64,000 bases of DNA from Hyaloscypha bicolor E (GCF_002865645.1 NW_020194549.1:264880-328879), one strand, 5' to 3'; shown: positions 23,637 through 37,746, counted from the first letter of the stretch. Numbers and translations: made by a program. The notes: generated by a model not told the origin, from the sequence alone.

Positions 23637-26400
23637 TCTGGCTCTTTATTTATTTGTACTTATTTCCTAAATACTAAAAATAATAGAAAAATCCTATTTA
23701 GAATCCGAAATAATAAAATATTTAAAACCTTCCTCTATTAATTAATCTAACTTCTTCTCTATATATCTAAAATAAGACTTATTACTTTTAAATAGTCTTA
23801 TTTCGTATTCTCGAACTTATTTAAAGGTAATCCGAATCCGCTTAGCCATATTCTTATACCAAATCCGATATAGTTCTCTATATTAATTAGTATCTGCCTT
23901 TAACTATTATTTAATTTCTGCCTTTACTATAGGATATTAAGGAGGCTTATTATAGTAAATCATATTATAAATCATACTAATATATTCTAAATAGATAGTT
24001 TCTTCGAATTTCATATTATCTATAATATTCTTAAATTAATCTTTAATAAGAGGGAAAAGCTCTAGATAAGAGGCTTTAATAACCTTATAAGAGACTTTAT
24101 TTTCATATATTTTATCCTTAATAGTAACTAGACTTATAGGAACTATAGTAAAAGGTCTATTAAATAGCAAATTATTATTAAGCTATTCTTTAATTTATAT
24201 ATTATTCGAGAATTAATACTTTCCTATAATTTCAAACTTATAGATTACCTAGCTAAAGGTATTTATTTATCTAGTTAAATAGACTATATTCGGGGTCTTT
24301 CTTTCTATTACCTTTAGTAAATACTTGCCTATTTCCTTAGCTACTTCCGGCTTAAATTTATTAGAAATAGAAAAGTAATTAATGTTTTTAAAGAACTTCT
24401 TATTAAAGGTAGTAGTCTTTTTATAGTTTATAAAGAAAATATAGCTAATATTCTAATACTTTTTATTAAGGTAGAATTTGCTATTTAAAGCTTTAATAAT
24501 AGCCAGATCTTTAGTATTACCTTTATACTAATTATAATTAATATTTCCAGAAATAAAGTATTAGGCTAGCTAAAAGTAAATAACTAAATAAATAAGATAC
24601 TTACTTAATGCCTTATAAAATTCAAGCTATATTAATAGATCTACTATTAAAAGTTAAGAGACTAAAGTAAAATAGCTATTACTAAGATTTCTATATATTA
24701 ATATATTATTTTTTCGGAAATAGAACTATAGTATTTCTATCTCCTTTATTAAGAGTTCTTAAATACTAAGCTTCTTAATTTATTTCAGGTAATTCTTTTT
24801 ATAAATATAGTTATTTATACCCAAATTAGTAGTATTAGACTCAGGAATAGAAACTATAATATTAAATTAGAGCTATAGATTAGAGCGGAATTAATTAGAA
24901 ATATAGTATTTATATCTATATTTCTTAATCTCCTAGCTCTTAAAAAAGAAATCTCGTATTTCCTTATTTACCCAAATAATAGAAATATACTTCTTGCTTT
25001 TAATAATTTTATAGATTTTAGTAACTAGCTTTAGAATATCCTTAATCTCTTATATATTAATAAAGAAAATATTAGTAAGTTACTAAATATATATTATATA
25101 AGAAGCTTTAAGAAATCTATTATTAATCCTATAGTATTCTTACTTATAAATAGATCTTATAATACTACTATATATTTCTTTAAAGATATACTTATTTTAC
25201 TAAGCAAATATTAATTTCTATTTAGCTAGTATTTTATAAATATATTAGATATCTTTATTAAGTTCTCTGGACTCAATATCTTTAGTCTTCTATTTCTTAG
25301 TTCTGGATATAATTATAGGAATCTTTTTAGATAGTATCTTTTCCTTTAAAATAAAGAGTTTCTTTTTACTTTCTTCTAGTTTACTAACCTTATATTTAGT
25401 CTAGTATTCAGATCTCTATTATCTATTAGGAGTCTTAGGCTTAGCTTACTCTCTATTCTTACCAGGTTCTTCTTATCTAGTTATACTAGTTCTACTAGCT
25501 TTACTAGTAGTCTTCTTACTAGACTCTACTAAATTAGTTCTATTTTTCTTAGCTAGATCCGGTTAAATTAAAGCTAAAATTATAATAGGAATCTATTTTT
25601 TAGGCTTATTTTAAAAAGCAGGAAAAGGCTTATTATTATAAACTCTCTTAATTAGGATTCCGGAAGTATTAAAGATATACTATCTAGCCTTAAGATTATT
25701 AGCTAATAATAGCTTAAACTCTAATTCTCTATATTCCGAAATAGCTTTAGTATACTTGAATATTTTAATAATATCTAATTTAGTAAATATATTAGTATTT
25801 TAATACTTTTTATCCTTAATATACTCCAAAATAGCTTTATTAATTAACTAAATAGCTTTATATACTAAAGCTTTTGTTTTAAAGAAAAAGTATAACTTCT
25901 TATAGATATTTTTACTAAGGTTATTACAGATATTATTAATATATTAGCCAAAAGCTTTATTATATAATATAATTTTATTCTAACTCTTGGTATTAAGACT
26001 ATTTACTATAACCTTAATCTTATTAAGCTTCTCTTATTTGCCTTTAGAAATGCCTTTAATAATATTCTCGAATTCCCTATTATTAGCTTAGTAGTTCTTT
26101 AGCTTCTCTTTAGTTAATTCCAGTCTAGTTTTATTTCTAATAAAGGTTTTCTATTTTAAGAGCTTATTATATATACTACTTAGCTTATCTAGAATATTTA
26201 TATTAAATTTAGTAATTATAGTTATCTTTTCTAGTATTAGTAGGCCTTCTATAACTATCTAAGCTTTTTTAATATTCTAAACTTTAATATTATTAATCTA
26301 TAGGCTTTTAATAATATTACGGCTTATAAGAACTAGCTATTATATTTTACTAATTTAAAGAATCTATTCTTTAGCTATTTTATTATTTTTAATAGGTTAT
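23637..26400 (-). pseudogene. Unidentified degraded minus-strand coding block in the inner gypsy element
   Basis: The plus strand is T-rich with C over G, like the pol block. The minus strand gives long stretches broken mostly by TAG/TAA at likely former CAG/CAA or TGG codons. One part (about 25.3-25.6 kb) is very Lys/Ser/Arg/Thr-rich, as in a nucleic-acid-binding linker. Another (about 24.7-25.2 kb) looks helical and hydrophobic. In element orientation it lies 3' of pol, where a standard gypsy element has nothing. I do not recognise it. Confidence 0.4.
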
Positions 26401-28050
26401 AAAGATATTATTAGTATAATAGTTATAGATTATAGAATTAAAAGTTCTTAAGATTATAAGAATTTCTTTTAAATATATTCTAAAATAAAGAATAAATTAA
26501 AATAGTCTTGAATTATATAAATATATTATATATATTTGAGTTTTTCTTTCTTTCTAATAAGAAAATAAAACTAAAATAATAATATATATAATAAGGAAAA
26601 TAGATATAATAATTAGATATATTTAAAGTAATATAATTATAAATTAGAAATAATTATAGAAAGTAAAATATAGAATTAGGTTTCTATTATAGAAAAAAAT
26701 ATAAATATATATATCTAAGAGAATATAATTAAGGAAATAATTAAAGTAGGTTAAACTAAATAGTAATAATAGAGAAATAAGAAGGTAATATAATAGAAAT
26801 ATAGATATAATAATAGTATTTGAAGTATTAGAATATAAAAGAAAATAACGAAAATTTTATAATATAGGTATATTCTAACTCTTTATTTATTTAAAGATAT
26901 TTTTATTAACTTAAAAAATAGTATAAAAGAAAAGAAATAATATAGGAAATATATAAAAGATAAGATATATAAATATACTAAAGATATTAGAGAAAATATA
27001 AAATAAATATTAATAGAAAAGAAGTTAGAATAATAGAATTAAAAAATAATTCAGAATAAGGTATTACTTTTTCCAAAACTAATTTATATCTCTTTTAAAA
27101 GCTAATTATATTTATTTAGTATTTATTAGAATTAACTTTAAATAATATAAAACTATTTAGTTATTTGGGACTTTAAAATAATATCTATATTAATAAAAGT
27201 AATACTAAAAGCATTAGAATATATAGAAAAAAGAACTATAAGATAATATAAATAGAATTTATAATATTATTATTAAGTTTGATATAGTTAATATAGAATA
27301 TGAAAAAATTAGGTATTCCGAATTAGTATTAAGGATATAGGAATTATTTAGATAATATTTAATAGTAAGAAACAGATTAATAATAAGAATTAGTAAATTA
27401 TACTAGTTTTTTAAAAAAGTAATCGGTTTCCGGTAATAAAATAGTATTTTAATTAGGGAATAAGTTCTATATAAAAGAAGTTCTCTTTATATAGAAATAG
27501 GAATATATAATATATTAATTAAGCCTTAGTATAAGTTTTGAAAATAGCTATAATTATATTAAAGAAGAAATAGGTTTTCTAATACGAAATAGGCTTTAAA
27601 TAAATAAATCTAGTTTATCTAATATCTAATAGATTCCCAGAATTATATATTATTAAGTACTTTCGGAAATAACTATTAGGTTTAATAAGGTTTCCCTTTT
27701 CTATTATAGGGCTTCTAGTTTAGCTATTTTATTTATATATAACTTCTAATTAGGAAGTTTATTTAGGTATTATAAAGAAACTTATAATAGTAGTTTAAGT
27801 TAAAATCGAGATCTATAGATATTATAGTTAAGTTTTAGACTAGTATAAGCTATAAGAATAGCTAGTTAAAAAGGCAAATAGAACCTTTAAAAGGTTTCTA
27901 GTTTAGTAAAATATATATAAAAAACTCTCTTTCTTTTTCTCCTCTTTTCCTAATTCCAAATATAGTTACTATTTATTATTATAGTTCGGAATTAAGAGTT
28001 TATAAAATAATCTCTTAATTCTCTATTTATTTTTATATTAAAAGAAATCC
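26400..28050 (+). other. Block of opposite strand composition inside the inner gypsy element
   Basis: Here the plus strand switches to A- and G-rich, whereas the flanks on both sides are T- and C-rich. The plus strand near 27.55-27.9 kb reads as a broken protein-like frame (for example VYLISNRFPELYIIKYFRK) with stops where Gln or Trp would fit. This could be an antisense gene carried by the element, or another insertion. I found no ends to define one. Function unknown. Confidence 0.4.
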
Positions 28051-28299
28051 TTTATATTTAATTCCCAAAATCTAATAATAGAATTTCATATATTAAGAAT
28101 ACTATCTAGTAATAATAATCAGATAATAGTAAGAAATAAATAATAATAAAGCTTATCTGATTTCTAGAATAATAGTCTAATAATAATATTCTCTAAAGAT
28201 TATAAATAATAGTTAGAAGAAAAATTCAAAAGATATATAAGAAATTAAAGGTAATAAGCTTTATTCCAGATTAAGAAAAGTCTTTATTATTAGATATTT

Positions 28300-31200
28300 C
28301 TTTCTAGTCTTCTATAAAAGAAATATATTTTACTTTCTCTAATTCTAATAACTCTGGAATATATATAATAATACTAGTAGCTTTCTCGATTTTCTAAATA
28401 CTATTTCGCTTATAGTATTTTATAACTACTTCCTTTTCTAGTTCTATATCTATTTTAAAATATTCGTTTATAGATATATATTTATTATTAACTTCGTTTT
28501 TAGGAAAGTACCAGAATCTATTCCTTTTAATAAACTATTTAAATTAATTCCCGGTATATATTTTTCGGAATATAGTACTATTAAGCTCTTCTAGTATATA
28601 GTATCCTTTTAGTTAATCTATATATCTTATTCTATATAAGCCAAGCCAGTAATATAATAGTTTCGTATTCCTTAACTTGTCTTAATCTATTAATTTAATA
28701 TTATATATAAAAACTAGATTCTTTTTAGAAATAGGCTTTATATAAATCTAGTAAATAATATTAAATTATTTCTTTCTTTCTTAGTATTATTTATTTTTCT
28801 TTATTCTGGCTTCTTTAATATCTTTATCTCTTATCTATATTTGCTTTATATATATTTCTAGAAGTATTTCTTTATTATAAACTTTATCCTATTTAAGTAT
28901 TCTCCAGATTAGAAAGTATATTTCTATAAGTAATATAGCTTCTCTATTATAGACTATATAAAAGGAAATAAATCCAATTAGTCTATATATAGTAACTCAA
29001 TTAGTAAATAGAATATATAATAGTAAATCTACCTAAGGCTTCTTTCTACCTATTATAAATATAATAAGTACTTAAATAATTAGTTAATATCTTCTCTTAA
29101 TTATACTATTTCCTTTAAAATTATAAGCCAAAATAATAATTCTATTAATTCCTAGTTTATTAAGTTTCTGAATTACTACTTCTTTAAATTCTAATCTGCT
29201 ATTTATCTTAAGCTATCCAAATAAACTATATCTATAAATAATTTCTTCCTAAATAAATTTAGTAATCTTCTTACTAGTTAGGTTTTTTAAAGGTCTAGCT
29301 TTAACCTATCCTAAGAAATTGTTTCTAGTAATAACTAATAAGTTATATCTTTTATAGTCTAGTAATTTAACTATATTAATCCCAAGATAATAAAAAAGAA
29401 ATATAGCTTTTATTAAATATAAAGCTTCTTCTTATCTTCTTTTACTCTTATACTAATAGATCTTATAGATATTAATATACTTCTATATATAGTTATAATA
29501 ACCTTTCTAGTAATAGTAGCTAGCTACTAAATAAAAGATATTCTCTTTTCTAATATATCTAATCTTATTATATAGCTCTTTAATAATAATTTCCCTTTGC
29601 TTTTAGTTATTAATAATAAGTCGAGATAAGTATACTTTAGATATAATTCTCTAGAGTAATTAATCTCTTATACTATAATTTAAAACTTTTTTATTTAATT
29701 TTCGAAACTCGGTTCTAGATATTTCTTCTAGTCTAGAGAGTATTATAAGGTATTATATAATATTTTAGTATTATTCGAAATAGCTATTATCTAAGGAATC
29801 TAGTAAAATAGTCGAGTTATTAAATAAAGTATATAAGTTAGTATTATTATTTACTATTTTACTAATAGTTATATATAAAAAGCCATAGTCTTTATTATAT
29901 AACTTCCGGATTTTATTATTTTTTAATATTACTAATTTGCTTCTAGATATAGTAAGGCTTTAATTATTAATCTCTAGTAACTAAATACTATTATCTAAAT
30001 ATCTAGTAAAGGTCTTAGGAGTCTAATTCCTTAAAATAATATTATATAACTAAACCGGAACTATTTCCTTTATTTGAATTTTCTATCTAATAAGTACTAT
30101 TCTAATAATATTAAGCTCTATTACTAATTATTTATTAATATTCTTATTATTTTTAGTATTACCTTCTTATTATAGGTATCTTAATAATTTATTAATAGTA
30201 ATATATTTGGTTTCTTTAATATACTTGATTTTAAAATCAAATAGTTAAATCTATACTAGTTAGTAAATAACTAGAGTTCTAGAAAAATCCATAGCCGCTT
30301 TACTTAGCTATATAATAAGTATATTAATATCTAGTTTAAGGATAAAATAAACTTTATATAGCCAGAATTATACTTTCTATAGATATTTTACTAGCTCTTA
30401 ATATTCTCTTTTAGTAGTATTATATCTTTATTTAGTATTATTCCAGATTTCAGACTTATATTATATAACTTTCTTTTTTTCTTTATTATTATATTAACTA
30501 AAAGTTCTATTCTATTTATTTAGGCTAGTATCTATTACTAATATAATTATTCTCTAACCTTCTAATAGATTATAGTATAACTTATAGAATATTAAAGTAA
30601 TAATAAGCTTTTTCTAAAGAATTTATATAGCTTGCTTTTATTTATTATTCTAGTTCTATATTATATTCTTTCTTATTAAATAATAAATAAGTTCAATAAT
30701 AATTATAAAGCCTTTAATCCAAATATAGTAGTAAATAATAATTCTAATAAATACCTTGCCTTTAGTTATACTATTATAATATTCCTATTTCAAGATCTTA
30801 GTAATTCCTGAGTTTAAAAGGCTTCTTTTAAATACTTTATAAATAAAGCTAATAATAACTATACTATTATAATAGAACTATAATTTTTCTCTAATACTAG
30901 CTTTGATTTATTTAATTCTATCTAGGATTATATCCAGGTTTTAAAAATATTTAAATATAAAATACCGAATTCCAGGTAAAATAAGCTACTTATTATAGTT
31001 TATATAAGGTCTCTTAACTCTAATATTATTAATAAATAATATAGTAATTTTAGGAAACAGATTCTCTAGAATAGTTATAATAACCTATATAAACTATATA
31101 ATAGAATTAGTAGCTTTCTAAGGTAGTATAGTTATTCTTAATAGTCCTAGAAATATTATAAATATAGTTAAATCTCTATTATAAATATCTAATATAAGTT

Positions 31201-33000
31201 AATTATATCTGGAAAAGAAATTAATTAAAGAGATATAAATATATTTAGTAAATTCTTTTAAGATCTTATTAGTAAACAGAAATAGGTTAGTATTTTATAA
31301 GATTATTGAATTTATCTTTATAGTAGTATTAATTAGTCTATAAGTTCCAGTAACCTTCTTTATAACTAAGAACTATAGATTTCGATAAAGTCTATTATAT
31401 TTCTTAAGAATTCTATAATCTAGGTATTTTAATAGTATTTTTACTATTACTAGTACTAGAGCTTTAGAATATAGGAAATTCTTCTCTTACCAGACTTTAT
31501 ACTTAATAGTTTTAATTAGAATAAATAGGCTAATATTCTTATAAACTTTTCCTATTTCTTTCTAATTAAATATAATTATATTTTCTCGATTAATTATTAA
31601 TTCTTGAAATATAGCTAGTTCCTCTTTCTAGAGCCAGTTACTAATATCTAATTATTTAAGACATTTCGGAATAAGTTATAAATCTCTTAAAATAGCTAAT
31701 ATTTTTAGCAAAAAGTAATTCTTATATTTCCTAGTATATTCCTATAGGTATTTTCTAGCTTTAGGTCTTTTAAACTAGTCTAGATATTTACTAGGGCCTT
31801 TTCTAGTTCTATTATTAGTATCTATTAGTCAAATCTTCTTATTCTTTATTTTATATACTTTTATAACTAGGAATAAACTATAGTTATTATCCTTTTCTTT
31901 AAAAGCTATAATTATTTTCTTTAGTATTCTTTTTATCTAATTTTTGGAATTTATAATCTTTCTATTTAGCTTCTTTCTAGTTAGATATAAAAAGTGCCTT
32001 TTTGTCCGGTATTTTAATATATTTTCCTTAAACTCCTATATATTCCAGAATTCTTTCTAGTCTTAAGTTTAATATTTCTTAACTTCGGAAATATATTCCT
32101 TTATTATTAGAAGATACTATTTTATTTCTTCTTTAGAAATATCTTTATTTAATATTCTTTTTATTTTTTTTTCTATTAATTCCGGAACTACTTTTAATAA
32201 TATTCTAATTAGAGCCTTTTCTATTTTAGTTTCTCTAAAAATATTATTAATTTCCTGAATTCCTAAACCCAAAATAAAAGAATCTATAAGAAATTCCGGT
32301 ATTTTCTTATTTCTCCTAATATTATTACTAGTTATAATACCAGGCTCTATTTTTCTTTTTTACTTTTAGTTTCCTGCTTTATATTACTTAATTCTTTAAT
32401 TCTAGGAACTTAGTACTCTTAAACTATTACTTTTTTTTATTTCCCGGTATTTTTTAAAGATAAAATAATTATAATAATATAAGTATTCTAATTATTTTTA
32501 GGATTAGTAAATTTTCTATTTTATAAACTATTACTTTTATATATAATATTTATCTTTATTTTTACTAAGAATAATTAACTAAATAGGATCTTTAAAGCCC
32601 CTTTAATTAGAAAAAATATATTTTTATATTCTATTCTATTTATAATTTTAGTTTTAAGTTTTACTATTTCTATAAATCCAAATTCTATTCTAGTAATAAT
32701 AGATATTTAATAATTTATAGTATTATATACTATTTTACTAATATTTCTAGAGATCTTTTTAGAGAAAATATTAACTTTAGCTCTAGTATTAATTATTTCT
32801 TTATATTTAATACTTCCTTAAGGTCTTTAAAATACGAATCAGAGATATAAAGCTTATATAATATATTTATAAGCTAGTAATATCCGAATATTAATACTAT
32901 TATTTTTAAATTAAATAATTCTATTAGTATTAGGTATCTAAACTAGTATTTCTAATTCCTTAAATATTCTATCTATTATATAAGCTATAACTACTAGTTC
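28300..33000 (-). pseudogene. RIP-degraded pol of the inner gypsy element
   Basis: Minus strand; the boundaries are approximate. From about 31450 down to 31000 the translation follows a fungal gypsy RT: YRLINTTIKINSI, a NLP-like segment, ISLINFFSRYN (normally SLIDFFSGYD), LGLLRITILP, LENLFPKITILFI, then NNIRVKRPYINYN where DDIGVKGP is expected. Both catalytic Asp codons have become Asn, consistent with G-to-A change. Protease upstream and RNase H/integrase downstream are assumed from family order but not individually read. Confidence 0.7.
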
Positions 33001-36000
33001 TATAGATCTCCTAGTATATCTAATTATATTTAATATAATAGTATTTCCTATTTATAAAATAGTAAAATAGGAAGTATTATTCTTAATTTATTAGTTCTGA
33101 AATATAATAGCTAGATCTGGTATTTTTAAGATATTAATAAGTATTCTTATTTCTTTCTAAGTCTTTGAAAATAAGATAATTACTTTCTTTAATAGTCTTA
33201 TTAGAATATTATTAATTTTGGGAATTCTATATTTATTATAATTAAAAGTATATTAGGTCCCTAATTTGTTCTATTTATTCCCGGAAACATTAATATTTAT
33301 ATTTTTAGCTAGGTTATTTCCTTATTTATTACTTTTTAGAATAGTATTTTTCTGGCCTCTTATATAAGATAGCTTTTCTTTTATTCTAGCTTATTTTCGG
33401 AAAACCTTTTTAGCTATTTCTATTTTTTTTTCCTTTTTTCTTAATAAGGAACCCGTTATAGTATTAATAGAAATACTATTTATAATTAAATCTTAGTATT
33501 ATTTATTAATTCTAGAACCTAAAATATTAGTAATTCTAATATAATTTCTTCTAAGGCAAAATAGCTATTTAGATTTTCTAAATATAACTTATTTACTTTT
33601 ATATATAGATTCCGATTAGCTAGTTCCCTTTTCTCTTTCTTATCTAATAAACTAGGTATCTTTTATTAATCTCTAGATATTTTTAAGTCAAGTATTTAAA
33701 TTATAGTTAAATTCTTCTTTTCGGACTTGGGAAATAATTTAATTAAACTACCGGTACTTATTAGTAAAGAAAAAGGAAATACTTTCTTATTTAGACTTAA
33801 ATAGTTTTTTATATTATCTTCTATTAAATTAGTAAGTATATCTATAGTTTATAAGTTCTTTTATTAGTAGGTAATAAAACCAAAAGATATAGATATATTC
33901 TAGATTAATATTATTATTCTTATCCTTATTATAGTACCTATAGCAAATTTATTCTTTTGGTTCTAGATCTATATTATAGGCTATATTAATTTAAATAGTA
34001 TTTTCTAACTATATTTGAGACTAACTTTCTCTAGAATATAATTATCCAGATTTTTTATTTATTCTAGCTTAATTATTATAGCTATTATAGTATTCTTTAT
34101 AACTTTTATTATAACTTCTAGTATATCTTCCCTAAAGACTCGAATTATATTTACTAGGCTATTAATACTATTATACTTACTATAGTTAGCTAGGCTATAT
34201 AAGTAGGCTATAAATATTCTTTTAAATTATAATAGTAGCTATATTAAGTTATTTCTATAGGTTCTTTTAAGTTATAGTAATAATAAATAGTTTTTCCAGA
34301 CTTCTTACTAACTAGTTAATATTATCTCTTTTAGATTTACTGCTTTTAGTAAGTTTTATATAATTAGTTATAGGCTAGGTTCTTTTCTTATTTATATCTA
34401 TAATAGCTTCAGGAAATATAATAAGAGGAACTAGTAAGAAATAATTATCTTCTGGTTTAGGAACTATATTATAAATTACTATATCCAAATATTCTTATCT
34501 AAATCTAGATATATTTAGATTATTAGTAATATTAAAATAATATTTCTTCTCTTTATACTAATAAGATATTATTATCTTCTTATATATCTTACTATATTTA
34601 TAAATAGAAATATCTATAAACTCGAAATTCATATTTTTAAAAATATAATTTTTTACTAGAATAGATAATTCCCTTATAAATTCTCGGTATTAAGTAATTT
34701 CATTTATCTCTTTCCTTTTTAGTAATTTCTTTAATACTTTATTAAATATATTAATATAAGACTTAAATAAGATTCCTCTATTCTAGACTTATATAATAAT
34801 CTAATTAAGAAAATTATAACTAATTTTAAGTGTTTTCTAGTTATATTCTCGGAATTCCTTTAGTAAGGCCTTAAAGAATTTAGTCTCCTAGTAATCTTCT
34901 GAATTATTAGTATAGTACTCCGGTATAGCCTTAATCTAATTCTTATAAATAAGAGAAATATAATAGATAATTCTCTTTCTTTTAGTATTATTAGAAATAT
35001 AATAGTTCTTATATATATCTATATATTATTCCAAGAATATAGAGATATTACTTCCCTGAAACTATAGTATTCTAGGAGCTCTTATAAATAGCAGATTTAA
35101 ATCCGGTACTAGTATATATTTATTCTTAGCTATATTAATCTTAATAATTTCTTCTATAATTAATTATAGAGTTTCTATATCTAAAACTTCTACTAATAAG
35201 ATTCCTGAAAAACTAACTTCCCGTTTAAGTATATCTTTTAGTTTAGGAACCGGAATTAGAAAGAAACCGGTTAATAATAATAGATATAATTAAGGTTTGA
35301 GTTTTAGTATTAGTAATAATAAGGTAGTAGCTTTTCTAGTCTTATTCTTATTACTTATATTCTCTTTTCTATTTCTTTGGCTTAATACCTATAGTATTTT
35401 TCCTTAATTTTACTAAACTAGATATATTTATTAATATTATTAAAAATAATAATAAAAATAATAAATATAATTTTATTAATTTTTCTAACTTTTCTAAATT
35501 CTCTTTTCTTTTTTTATTTAGTATCTATTTCTTTTTCTAGAAGCTTCTCTAGTTTATTTATATAATTTCTTATTTCTGATTTCTTTTTAATTCTTATTTC
35601 CGATTCTAGTTTACTATTTTATTTAAATTTAAGAGTATTTCTTCTTTTAGATATCTTTTTCGGACTTAGAAATAAGCTTTACTATTAAGATTAAAGCTAT
35701 TTTAATTCTGGCCTTTATTATAACTAAAAATAATATATAAATTAATAATATAACTTTATTTCCGAATACTAAAATCTAATTCTAACTAAGGTCTAACTTA
35801 TACTATTTTAGTATAATATTTCTTATTCTATTTCCTCTATTTCTTTTTCTTCTATAGTTAGCCTCTATTTCTACTATTTTTATATACTATACTAATAATT
35901 ATATCTTATAGCTAATTCATATTCAAGTTATTAGATATATCAGAAATTAATATAAGATACTAAGATTAATACTTATATATCCTTAATATTTTGGCCTTAG

Positions 36001-36140
36001 GCTTAAGGTATTATAATAGCCCTTTTTTTCTCTAACTTACTAAGCTAATAATCCGCCTTATAAATACTCCTCAGAACTTTATAAAAGTATTACCTTAACT
36101 ATAAAGTTTCTATTTTCCCTGTATTACTTACTATAAAATA
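33000..36140 (-). pseudogene. Probable gag region of the inner gypsy element
   Basis: It lies between the 5' LTR (36141-36443) and pol in element orientation, and is T-rich on the plus strand. Near 33.95 kb the minus strand reads a CYRYYNKD-like segment that could be a decayed zinc knuckle (CxxC to CxxY). Nothing else is diagnostic. Confidence 0.4.
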
Positions 36141-36443
36141 TATAAAAGGGAAACTATAATAAGACAAAAACCCATATAAAGTATACTAAAGTACAAAATA
36201 TAACTTAATAGTAAAATAACAAATCAAAAGTATAAATAGTAAAATATAAATAGTATATAGTATATAAAAGCTTAATTAATTAAATACTTATAAAGAATTA
36301 TTATCTAAGTCTATAGAAAAACTAGCTTTCTTATATGATTTCCGCAAGTTATATATAAAAGGCTACAGCTTTTACTATATAACCTAAACCTCAAAACCAC
36401 TAAAATAATGCGATTTTCAATAAGTATAGCCTGCCATATTATA
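36141..36443 (-). repeat. LTR of the inner gypsy element (right copy)
   Basis: 303 bp, the partner of 23334-36443's left LTR at 23334-23636. It is followed by CTAA, which repeats the four bases before the left LTR. Confidence 0.85.
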
Positions 36444-37466
36444 CTAATCTTTCTTTTTATAATAAGTTCGGATCTATTAGTTATTTATAATATAATATTA
36501 TATAAACTCTATAATATAAATAGCCGGGTTATTATAATATATAGCTATAGCCTCTTAGAGCTTTTAGGTAAGCTTATTATTTAGGTTATTCTTAAAGTTT
36601 TATAGGTTAATATTTCCGTTTATTATATATTTTAGAAATAGAATATAAAATTCCTAAAAAATCTAGTCCTTTTTTATAAATAGCTTCTTAAAAACTTACT
36701 AACTATTATATTTCTTATTTAGGTTACTATATAGTTTTTCTAGATAAATATATAGTTCTCTAATAATCTTATATATATATTAACTATTCTAGTTTAGGTA
36801 AAAAGAGATTAATATAAAAATATAGCTACTTATATAGCCGGAAATATAAATAATCTTAAAGTTCTTTATCTAGTAAGTATTAGAATTACTATAAAGCTTA
36901 TTCTTAATCTAAACTAACTAATTATTAAAAATAATACTATTCTTAGTTATATCTTTAAAAATAAAAGAATTAGGAAATTTAACTAAATATCTACTTTCTA
37001 GAATAAAAAAACTAGTTATTTTTATAGGCTATATAATAAGCTTTTTAATAATGGCTTTATTCTTTTATAGGGCTTATTTGATTTCTCTTAGCTAATTATA
37101 ATAATTCTTACTATAAGTATTAATAGGATATTCGGACTTCTTAAGAGACTTAATAAAAGGCTCTGATTTACCTTCTAGTAGTATACTAGTAGTATTTCGT
37201 ACTATAGCTTCTTCTAACTTATTTAGTTATTCCGGGACTTGCTTTCTTATAGATCTTTATTTAGTAATAAAATTACTAGCCTATCTACTTACCTGGCTAG
37301 TTTAGGGCTTTCTTACCTAGTTATTTTAGGGCTTTCTTTTATTCTAATATTAGTTAACTAGTATAGGAGTAGCTATAATATATTGCGTTTATACTTATTA
37401 AAAACTAATTAGTTAGGTATTATTTAAATCCTCTATAGAATTAAGAAGTAGGTAAGCTTTAAATTA
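36444..37466 (-). pseudogene. 5' part of the outer gypsy element (gag side), degraded
   Basis: About 1 kb of AT-rich sequence between the inner element and the 5' LTR of the outer element. In element orientation this is the leader and the start of gag. No motif is readable, so the assignment rests on position only. Confidence 0.45.
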
Positions 37467-37746
37467 TATTACGAGTATAAGATCTAGGGCCTAGAAGACA
37501 TAGTTAGACTATCTCTATTTCAATAATTCAAAGCTAAAGAGAGAAGAGGATCTCGAAAGAGCCTCGGATCTAAATAATTACAAGCTATATACGGGCCTAT
37601 ATACTAGCTTAAGCTCGGGGTTACATGTAATAATCAGGTGACTACAGATGCCTCGCTCAGATACCAGATGCCTCTCTCAGATACCAGATGCCTCTCTAGC
37701 TCTAGTCTAACCCCTACTAGTACTATATATTATAATAACTATAATA
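37467..37746 (-). repeat. 5' LTR of the outer gypsy element
   Basis: 280 bp, the same length as 18614-18893. It carries many more T and A at transition sites than the left copy, for example TATTACGAGTATAAG here against TGTCACGAGCACAAG there. Confidence 0.88.

Larger units (their letters stand above)
23334..36443 (-). mobile_element. Second Ty3/gypsy element nested in the first
   Basis: Bounded by two 303-bp direct LTRs with a 4-bp duplication CTAA on each side (23330-23333 and 36444-36447). The RT reads on the minus strand (about 31.0-31.45 kb). At 13.1 kb it is long for a fungal gypsy element. The interior holds the pol block and two further long blocks (23.64-26.4 kb and 26.4-28.05 kb) that need explaining. 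All are AT-rich with frequent stops. Confidence 0.82.
18614..37746 (-). mobile_element. Ty3/gypsy LTR retrotransposon (chromovirus), outer element
   Basis: Two 280-bp LTRs in direct orientation bound this element. Target duplication: GTAAA at 18609-18613 and ATAAA at 37747-37751, differing by one G-to-A. It is read on the minus strand: a purine tract GAGGGGAGGGG abuts the left (3') LTR at 18897-18908, and both RT and the chromodomain read on the minus strand. Without the inner element (23334-36443) the length is about 6.0 kb, normal for a gypsy element. The interior is strongly AT-rich and full of stops. Confidence 0.88.

Noticed and set aside
23637..23660. TGGCTC just inside the left inner LTR as a primer-binding site, which would put the inner element on the plus strand
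   Set aside because: The reverse transcriptase motifs read clearly on the minus strand, so the TGG is probably chance.
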